Positions 16,748-22,549 of a DNA stretch of 25,508 nucleotides are shown here, one piece after another. Position numbers and translations under genes: made by a program. Each line of letters begins with the position of its first letter. Positions within the stretch are counted from its first letter, which is position 1. The notes under the pieces are model-generated. The model did not search any database and was not told the DNA's origin. It saw only the letters and a list, made by a program, of their open reading frames with translations. The DNA comes from a virus, in the IMG/VR virus record IMGVR_UViG_3300032516_000182, positions 1 to 25,508 of that record. The stretch is one strand, 5' to 3'.

Positions 16748-16957
16748 TTATTCCTTATTGATTGTTGGGCTATTACCAAAATAAAGGGTTAGATACCATG
16801 CGCCAAGTGTGCTTTTAAGAATATCCATACCTGCTAAATCAAATTGCCTTCCGCCACTCTGTAATAGTTTTTGTGCTGCAAATGCGAATAGTTCAGAAGG
16901 TGTACCTTCGGTAAATTGCCATGTTTCACTATTGAATTTTATTATTTTTGCGGTCAT
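16748..16957 (-). CDS. Small hypothetical protein (69 residues)
   Basis: 69 residues starting MTAKIIKFNSETWQF, with GAGGAAAAAAT before ATG 16957. One amphipathic helix (ELFAFAAQKLLQSGG) is followed by a short beta-like end (AWYLTLYFGNSP). It is separated by only two bases from the 45-residue gene downstream, so the two are probably co-translated. No recognised family. Position suggests a virion or assembly protein. Confidence 0.65.
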   Translation of the reverse strand: MTAKIIKFNSETWQFTEGTPSELFAFAAQKLLQSGGRQFDLAGMDILKSTLGAWYLTLYFGNSPTINKE

Positions 16958-16981
16958 ATTTTTTCCTCTTTAAATTAATTT

Positions 16982-17329
16982 TTATGTTGAAGAAGAGCCT
17001 TCAACTGCATTTGATATAATACTTATATTCATAGAAGTATTAACTATAATAACAGCGCAACCTGAAAAAAATGTAGTTTTATAACAATTTTCATTACTAT
17101 TAGCATTGATAGTTACAGAACCAGATATCATAACAGTTCCGCTTGCGCTCCAAGAAGGATGCCCTATAGAATATGCTTTCCCGGGTATAACAACTTTTTT
17201 CCAATAAATAGGATAGACTTCAAATATAGTAACATTTGATATTCTTTCTCTAGTAGGAGATAATCTCTCGTTTGATTTGAGTGTAACATTAAATATGTGT
17301 ACTGTATCTTTATGCATAGAATCAGTCAT
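16982..17329 (-). CDS. Hypothetical structural-run protein (115 residues)
   Basis: 115 residues with AGGAGG before ATG 17329. It is beta-rich, with no helices of note and no membrane segment. A PSWSASGTVMISGSVTI stretch and a VIIVNTSMNISII stretch suggest an Ig-like or beta-sandwich fold. No family recognised. It sits among small beta-rich proteins likely to be attached to the virion. Confidence 0.65.
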   Translation of the reverse strand: MTDSMHKDTVHIFNVTLKSNERLSPTRERISNVTIFEVYPIYWKKVVIPGKAYSIGHPSWSASGTVMISGSVTINANSNENCYKTTFFSGCAVIIVNTSMNISIISNAVEGSSST

Positions 17330-17351
17330 ATTATTCTCCTCCTAGATATAT

Positions 17352-17729
17352 TTATTCACTACCCACATAACTTCCCGTATCTGGACTAGGGAATATTATT
17401 ATTTTTCCTTGTGATGGTACATGCCAACCACCATGAGAATCCAATATTTTTACCTGTTGTTGATAAGTACCTGCTGGTAAGCCAGAACCAGTAAAAACAA
17501 CACTAAACTGATTAAAAGAAGAACCGCTTCTAATTTGACTTCCAGATAATTGTGCTACTGTATAATTGACATCACCATATCTAAATATTGTAACCCAAGT
17601 TGCACCATAAGTCAAATTAAGAGCAACGCCGTTGTGGTCCCAAACATTATAAACAAAAACTTGTTCGTCTCCCGCAATCATATGAATTTCTTCTAGATTA
17701 TTGGCGTGAATTGTTGTAAAATCTGTCAT
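17352..17729 (-). CDS. Ig-like/BppU-like small structural protein
   Basis: 125 residues. The layout resembles the BppU-type or phage Ig-like domain also seen in the 124-residue gene near 9.5 kb: an IHMIAGDEQVFVYNVWDHNG opening, GATWVTIFRYGD, a SGSSFNQFSVVFTG segment, then LPAGTYQQQVKILDSHGGW and a short C-terminus. The GTYQQQVKI strand is typical of the last strands of such domains. It probably joins other appendage proteins to the virion. AAGGAG precedes ATG 17729. Confidence 0.55.
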   Translation of the reverse strand: MTDFTTIHANNLEEIHMIAGDEQVFVYNVWDHNGVALNLTYGATWVTIFRYGDVNYTVAQLSGSQIRSGSSFNQFSVVFTGSGLPAGTYQQQVKILDSHGGWHVPSQGKIIIFPSPDTGSYVGSE

Positions 17730-17740
17730 ATATTATCTCC

Positions 17741-18595
17741 TTAATCCAATACTACTTTTAATTGGGATGCGCTTATTCTGAAACCTGCTGATAATTCGAC
17801 ATATTTTGGTTTTGCCAAATATTCTTGAAATAATTTTTCTCCACCAGACCCCGCCGAATATAAAGTTACTCCATTAACATAAAGAGGACAAGGGGAAGAT
17901 TGTACAAAAGTAATATGTCCAGCGTTTCTAGTAGAACCTCCGGTAACACCCGGAGAAACCCAACTTCCTGCACCTCCACAGGGTATTCGGCAATAACCAA
18001 TCGAGCCACTTAATTCTTCACTACCCGAAGTAGTATATTTGTCATTCCAACTTGAAGGATTCCAAAAAAGACCCGCATATATTGCAGACCCGGGAGTTGC
18101 AAAATTATTATTGTTTAAATAATGGTCTAATAATTTACCTGCTAAGTATGGAGACATACAACCTGTTATGCTAACACCAATACTGCCCGGTAAAAAAGAA
18201 ACATACTCTTGTAAATACAAATTTCTAAATGTATCTCCATCTCTAACATAACCATAAAATAGCATACAACCACTGTTACCCCCGGTAGCACTACCATTCT
18301 TAACGCCAAAGTAACTAAATGACCAACCCGGCAAGGATGCAGAATTAAAAAGTATTGTATTTTTATTCCATGCGCAACCGCTTGTTGTTGATACATCCCA
18401 TTTTCCTATGACATTTTCTCTGGCATAGGAAGCTGATGATACTTCTGTCCCGACATCAGAATCTGTCGGGTTAGTAGTATAAAATGCCATATAAGCTACA
18501 CTTCCGGCTGTACTGGCATTTTTAAAAACATGGAGTAATATCATTTTTTCCATCGCATTACTTAAAATCCCCGTTGACATAGGTATTGTTGTCAT
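17741..18595 (-). CDS. Tandem-domain tail/fibre-associated protein, paralogue 1
   Basis: 284 residues built from two related domains. Each opens with a helix of the type LLHVFKNAS (~17-25) or KLLDHYLNNNNF (~160), followed by a YMAFYTTNPTDSDVGTEVSS- or IYAGLFWNP-type strand, an SxSYARE/SIGYCRI element and a Gly-rich strand region. This is the pattern of a small phage domain that usually reads 'L-LDH-LRN...VYVALYTSDP...GTEVSGGSYARQ'. Two more copies of the same double-domain protein follow upstream (18609 and 19550). Likely virion proteins, perhaps alternative or heteromeric fibre parts. AAAGGAG precedes ATG 18595. Confidence 0.65.
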   Translation of the reverse strand: MTTIPMSTGILSNAMEKMILLHVFKNASTAGSVAYMAFYTTNPTDSDVGTEVSSASYARENVIGKWDVSTTSGCAWNKNTILFNSASLPGWSFSYFGVKNGSATGGNSGCMLFYGYVRDGDTFRNLYLQEYVSFLPGSIGVSITGCMSPYLAGKLLDHYLNNNNFATPGSAIYAGLFWNPSSWNDKYTTSGSEELSGSIGYCRIPCGGAGSWVSPGVTGGSTRNAGHITFVQSSPCPLYVNGVTLYSAGSGGEKLFQEYLAKPKYVELSAGFRISASQLKVVLD

Positions 18596-18608
18596 AATAT
18601 TTACTCCT

Positions 18609-19547
18609 TTAAACTACATATACTCTTAACCAACCCGCAGGAAATCTAAATGCATCTTGTGCATACATAATTTTTGAACCTGACAAAGAAGAAACGAATA
18701 GATTAGCACCAAGTACAGGAATGCTCTGAAAATCAGCACCCATTGTTTCTAATGTTACCGCTTTTATATTACCCCATTCCATTGTAGCAGAACCTGTAAA
18801 TACCAATGAAGCTGAATTTGCTGTAGAGCCAGATGCCACTCCCGGAGTAGGGATAGTCCAACCAGACGTGCCAGCAATATATTTAGGACTGTAATCTCCC
18901 GGGGCGGACACTTCATATTCAAAATCATCAGAATCGGTGGTTGGTAAAAGATGATATAAATGGGCATATATGCTTGCACCCGGACCAGAAAATGTTCTTT
19001 TATTTAAAACAAGGTTTAACATACCATCAGCAGCATAATTATAAATACCTCCTGAAAGTCTTACAGATAAACTCGATACAGGAATTGAAACAACTTCTCC
19101 GGTAGAAACATATATAGGATTTTCGCTTATTATTGGACCAAAGAAATAGACGGTGCTACCTCCAACAGTTGAATCATGACTACCAGATACTATTGCTGAA
19201 AATGTTATATTTTCCCAATTCCCTGTACTTACAGGAAAATCATATTGTGCTATATTAGTAGCAGAACCATCTGAAACCAAGAAGGGATAAATTATACCTG
19301 CGACTGCTGCTGCTGTTTTACCCCAACCGAGTGTTGTTAAAGCAGCTTGGTCTATACTGGAAGCGGCTACTCTTTTATAACCAAGAGAACCAGATATTTC
19401 TCTAACATCTTTTCCGGTCTCTAAACCAGAAGCAGTTGTAGGAGTAGTATAGAGTGCAATATAACAAGGGCATGGGGAAAATAGACTATTTCTTAATAAA
19501 TAATTTATAATTTTATTCTGTAAAAAATCAGATGTATTAGTGCTCAT
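18609..19547 (-). CDS. Tandem-domain tail/fibre-associated protein, paralogue 2
   Basis: 312 residues, a paralogue of its two neighbours. First domain: FLQNKIINYLLRNSLFSPCP then CYIALYTTPTTASGLETGKD and SGSLGYKRV. Second domain: DGMLNLVLNKRTFSGPGASI then YAHLYHLLPTTDSDDFEYEV. It is the most diverged of the three: the helix motif of domain 2 reads GMLNLVLN instead of LLDHYLN. It is separated by two bases from the gene upstream. AAGGAG lies ten bases before ATG 19547, inside the last codons of that gene. Confidence 0.65.
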   Translation of the reverse strand: MSTNTSDFLQNKIINYLLRNSLFSPCPCYIALYTTPTTASGLETGKDVREISGSLGYKRVAASSIDQAALTTLGWGKTAAAVAGIIYPFLVSDGSATNIAQYDFPVSTGNWENITFSAIVSGSHDSTVGGSTVYFFGPIISENPIYVSTGEVVSIPVSSLSVRLSGGIYNYAADGMLNLVLNKRTFSGPGASIYAHLYHLLPTTDSDDFEYEVSAPGDYSPKYIAGTSGWTIPTPGVASGSTANSASLVFTGSATMEWGNIKAVTLETMGADFQSIPVLGANLFVSSLSGSKIMYAQDAFRFPAGWLRVYVV

Positions 19548-19549
19548 AT

Positions 19550-20422
19550 TTATAAAACTCCTTCTGCATCATGTATCGGATTCATTTTCCATAGTGCGGC
19601 AGGTATCATAAAGCCATCAGGATAAAGCACTGTTACATTAGGATATACATCGGCTCTCATTAATAGATTTCCTGCTGCTATAGCATCTCGTAAACAAATG
19701 CCTCTAATAGTTGACCAATCGGTTATAACTTCATATGCATAAATTATATCTCGAAGATTAATACTAGAACCCCCCGCAGACGCAGCCCAACTTCCTGTGC
19801 CCCCACAGGGAATACGGGCATAACCAGTTGAACCACTTATTTCTACGCCACCCGCATCGTTTTGATTGGGTAGTGTAATATAAAGAGCAGCATGTAATAA
19901 AGCAGAAGGGCTGGTATAAATATTTCTGTTTAAATAATGGTCTAATAATTCGTTTGCTAAAAAAGTAGAAATATGACCATTGAGTGTTATATTAATTTGA
20001 CTTGGATTAATGAGAAATGTATCTCCTTCATCGATAGTTCTTGAAGCACTTAATTCTCCGAAAAATAAAAGACTTCCGCTTTGAGAACCATTTGAAATTC
20101 CATAATGACTGACACGCCCCCAAGATTCTCCTGTAGGTATTGGAAATTCCAATGTTGTATTAAGGCTTGCTTGTCTGTTACTTATTGTCCACACATTAGA
20201 AGCAGATACACGCCGATAGCTACTGCCAGATAATTCGGTTTCTACTACTTTGGTCCAATTATCATTATCACCCTCATGATAAGTAATTGTTTGATTATAT
20301 AAACCCAACCATACAGAGCTTCCTGCAACAACACTAGCACTTCTGAGCACATGATTAAGCATAGTGTTCCTAAGATATTGCGATACATATGGTTTAGTTG
20401 TGCTTTTAATGGGTGCTGTCAT
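19550..20422 (-). CDS. Tandem-domain tail/fibre-associated protein, paralogue 3
   Basis: 290 residues, first in transcription order of the three paralogues. Domain 1: VSQYLRNTMLNHVLRSASVV, then SSVWLGLYNQTITYHEGDND and SGSSYRRVSAS. Domain 2: FLANELLDHYLNRNIYTSPS, then LLHAALYITLPNQNDAGGVE and SGSTGYARIPCGGTGSW. The IPCGGxGSW block is shared almost word for word with paralogue 1, so these two are closest. AAGGAG precedes ATG 20422. The 73 bases after the previous gene are very AT-rich and hold only short palindromes. Confidence 0.65.
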   Translation of the reverse strand: MTAPIKSTTKPYVSQYLRNTMLNHVLRSASVVAGSSVWLGLYNQTITYHEGDNDNWTKVVETELSGSSYRRVSASNVWTISNRQASLNTTLEFPIPTGESWGRVSHYGISNGSQSGSLLFFGELSASRTIDEGDTFLINPSQINITLNGHISTFLANELLDHYLNRNIYTSPSALLHAALYITLPNQNDAGGVEISGSTGYARIPCGGTGSWAASAGGSSINLRDIIYAYEVITDWSTIRGICLRDAIAAGNLLMRADVYPNVTVLYPDGFMIPAALWKMNPIHDAEGVL

Positions 20423-20495
20423 ATTATTTGCTCCTTAATATATTATTCCCGGTCTAATTTTAAAATCAATAATAAAAATTATATTATATATAATA

Positions 20496-20852
20496 TTATA
20501 ATAAGTTATCTATTGTAGCAACAACTGTTAATGGGTAAGTTGCTTGTGCAACAGCCGATGCACTTGTACCGAGTCTTAATTTAATAACATCAAAACCTCT
20601 AAAATCTCCGGGGTTTAATGCATAACTTCTGACAGAAGCAGATGTAACAGCAAGGCTAACTTCTGTGCTACCTGAAGTATATAGTGCACCAAAATTTGCA
20701 CCATTATCATTTGATACTAAAAAGGTAAGTGTTGTACCCGTAACTACACTTCCAGCTATATAAAGACCAGTTAGTGCACCTTCGTTAAGAAATATAGAAC
20801 CAGATGTAGTTTGTCCAACTGGTATTGTGTATGTATTTTCAATTTTAGGCAT
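20496..20852 (-). CDS. Small virion-type beta protein (118 residues)
   Basis: 118 residues, starting MPKIENTYTIPVGQTTSGSI. The centre reads GTTLTFLVSNDNGANFGALY, a pattern common in short phage structural proteins of unknown function found next to head or tail genes, followed by a Val/Thr-rich strand and DFRGFDVIKLRLGTSASA. No membrane or catalytic features. AAAAGGAG precedes ATG 20852. Likely a decoration or tail component; the family is recognised only by general look. Confidence 0.6.
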   Translation of the reverse strand: MPKIENTYTIPVGQTTSGSIFLNEGALTGLYIAGSVVTGTTLTFLVSNDNGANFGALYTSGSTEVSLAVTSASVRSYALNPGDFRGFDVIKLRLGTSASAVAQATYPLTVVATIDNLL

Positions 20853-20881
20853 ATTTTTCTCCTTTTAAGAAGCTAATTATT

Positions 20882-21499
20882 TTATTTTGTAAATTCATTG
20901 AAACTTCCAAAGCCATCTTTCAGATAATGAATATCGAATTGATATACTAAGGCGTTACCCGCATAAGTGTTATCATCACGATAAAGCTTTATAATCATAA
21001 TAGATGATACACTTGCAATACTACTCCCACTAATCATAGCTGAACCAGAGTTCAATTGATGCATGCTACCACTTGTGTATGCTAATCTTTTATTAGCCAT
21101 TACAAAAGTGCTATATGTATCTGGTACAGAACCGCCTATAGGAAACCATTTATAATCCATTTTAAATACTGGACTACCTGTTGACTCTTGTTTCCAGTGC
21201 ACGTGCGGGTCAATACTTGTACCTTGCGCCCACGAGTGAGGCATTTGTGCAATCATATACATTATTTGTGTAGTATCTGATGGTGGATATAAATAACCAA
21301 TTCCATTAGGGTCAAAAGCTGGTTTATCAGTTTGCCCTTGTTTGGCTGTGGTCAATGGAAAAAAAAGGTCGTCCCATACAGGAGACGACCCACTTATTTT
21401 TGTATCTATTTCTTTTAGGTAAGTACCTAACTGAATATTTTGTGAAGCTACATTTGAATTGTTGAGGTCATACTCTTTCTTCGTGTCAATCTGAATCAT
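20882..21499 (-). CDS. Phage structural protein of unknown role (205 residues)
   Basis: 205 residues from ATG 21499; a GTG two codons upstream overlaps the AGGAGG itself, so ATG (five bases after it) is preferred. Visible blocks: WDDLFFPLTTAKQGQTDKPA, FDPNGIGYLYPPSDTTQIMY, MPHSWAQGTSIDPHVHWKQE and a C-terminal FDIHYLKDGFG. The GT-x-x-x-PHVHW segment is a recurring signature in unassigned virion proteins of many tailed phages; the two His could bind a metal. It is the first gene of the structural run and has a second AGGAGG about 25 bases further upstream with no start codon after it. Confidence 0.65.
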   Translation of the reverse strand: MIQIDTKKEYDLNNSNVASQNIQLGTYLKEIDTKISGSSPVWDDLFFPLTTAKQGQTDKPAFDPNGIGYLYPPSDTTQIMYMIAQMPHSWAQGTSIDPHVHWKQESTGSPVFKMDYKWFPIGGSVPDTYSTFVMANKRLAYTSGSMHQLNSGSAMISGSSIASVSSIMIIKLYRDDNTYAGNALVYQFDIHYLKDGFGSFNEFTK

Positions 21500-21529
21500 A
21501 TGCACCTCCTAAAAAGTAAAAAACTATAA

Positions 21530-21694
21530 CCTCCTTTAATCTATTCTAATGCCCCTAGTAAGGAGGGTGAAGATTCGGGGAAAGCTTTGGGAGAAGCTGT
21601 AACCTTAAACCGCAGGGCGGGGGATAATTCATACGATAAAAGGATAAACAGTCCCGCCATTCAGCCGGAATGCAATAAATTATGTATATTATAA
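21530..21694. other. GC-rich, structured non-coding island
   Basis: The 246 bases between the zinc-ribbon gene and the structural run hold no convincing gene, but a core at 21551-21675 is much richer in G and C than its surroundings. It can fold into several stems: 21583-21587 with 21594-21598; GGCGGG at 21616-21621 with CCCGCC at 21653-21658; and 21658-21662 with 21668-21672 (the last two share base 21658). On the plus strand 54 codons are open without any start codon. On the minus strand a 39-codon ATG frame is open without a ribosome binding site. It may be a structured RNA, a packaging or recombination site, or the scar of a mobile element. No known RNA family could be matched by eye. Confidence 0.45.
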
Positions 21695-21736
21695 TGAGAT
21701 TGTAAAAAAACTGATATACTCTCTCATTATAATATA
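21685..21736. repeat. 15-bp perfect inverted repeat after the zinc-ribbon gene
   Basis: Bases 21685-21699 and 21722-21736 are perfect reverse complements, 22 bases apart, about ten bases beyond the stop of the 267-residue gene. Each arm contains TATAAT reading inward. No U-run follows on either strand, so it is not a standard terminator. It may be a transcript-end hairpin, an operator or a pair of -10 boxes; no good -35 box was found. Confidence 0.6.
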
Positions 21737-21745
21737 AAAGAATTT

Positions 21746-22549
21746 CTACTTCCTAACAGACCTTCTTTTTCGCATTAATTCTTTCTGCTGTTCTCTACTT
21801 TTTAATTTTGCACACTCTTTACAGTATTTTTGTATATTACTATTCTTTTTTATTTCTTTTCCACAATTTATACAACGAGAGATTGGTTTATGCTCTTGAA
21901 AAAGAATATTGAAATATTCCATTACATTATTTAAATCACTAATAACTATTTCATTCTCTGGATTTTTATCAACATAATTTAAACGTATCAATTCTCTTTC
22001 TGCGTTATAAAAAATAAAGTAATTATAATATCCGTGAAGTATGTCTGCTAAATCTGTTTCACTTATATTATTGAGTCTGGACAAACGTATAATATCTGAA
22101 AAATTATTATAGTGAATATAATAATGCTCAGACTTTCTTAGCTTGGACTTATCTCTTTTTACGCTCCCTATTTTTAATGCTTTAGAAAATATAAGAATAG
22201 TGAATAAAAGTTTTTTATCTTTATTATTATCTATAGCTTTTAATGTATCTATCTCTTTTTGAGAAATAGATACACTTTCTATTTTTCTAAGGTCATAGCT
22301 GAGTGCAGACCTTATCCATTTTTTTATTGTGTGTGCTTCTGTTATAGGATTGAAGTTTATATCTTGTTTTTGACAAAATCTTATAAGTTCTTTTTCTAAA
22401 CGAATTTCTCCATAATTAAAAGTTTGTCTTATATATTTTGCAACTAGATACATTTTACTATAATCAATAATCCCATCAGGAAAACCATCATTAAATATTT
22501 TCTCTGCATCTTTTTCCTCATCAAATGAGAAAGATTTTTTACTTCTCAT
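21746..22549 (-). CDS. Zinc-ribbon protein coupled to the phage RNA polymerase gene
   Basis: 267 residues. The body is helical and charged, with no family I recognise. The C-terminus has a clear zinc ribbon (CINCGKEI, then YCKEC, ~residues 228-249) followed by a Lys/Arg-rich basic tail (KLKSREQQKELMRKRRSVRK) suited to nucleic-acid binding. Its ATG (22549) lies inside the 3' end of the polymerase gene with an 11-base overlap, so the two are translated together. A promoter-recognition, processivity or regulatory partner of the polymerase is plausible by neighbourhood, but nothing in the sequence proves it; a DNA-replication or recombination accessory factor is also possible. Confidence 0.75.
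   Translation of the reverse strand: MRSKKSFSFDEEKDAEKIFNDGFPDGIIDYSKMYLVAKYIRQTFNYGEIRLEKELIRFCQKQDINFNPITEAHTIKKWIRSALSYDLRKIESVSISQKEIDTLKAIDNNKDKKLLFTILIFSKALKIGSVKRDKSKLRKSEHYYIHYNNFSDIIRLSRLNNISETDLADILHGYYNYFIFYNAERELIRLNYVDKNPENEIVISDLNNVMEYFNILFQEHKPISRCINCGKEIKKNSNIQKYCKECAKLKSREQQKELMRKRRSVRK

Noticed and set aside
21553-21672. 39-codon minus-strand frame and 54-codon plus-strand frame in the GC-rich island as genes
   Set aside because: The minus frame has no ribosome binding site and the plus frame has no start codon; both are better explained by GC-rich structured sequence.
21551-21675. Known riboswitch (cobalamin, FMN, T-box, tmRNA) in the GC-rich island
   Set aside because: Only short matches to conserved boxes were seen, and none of the full consensus patterns fit on either strand.
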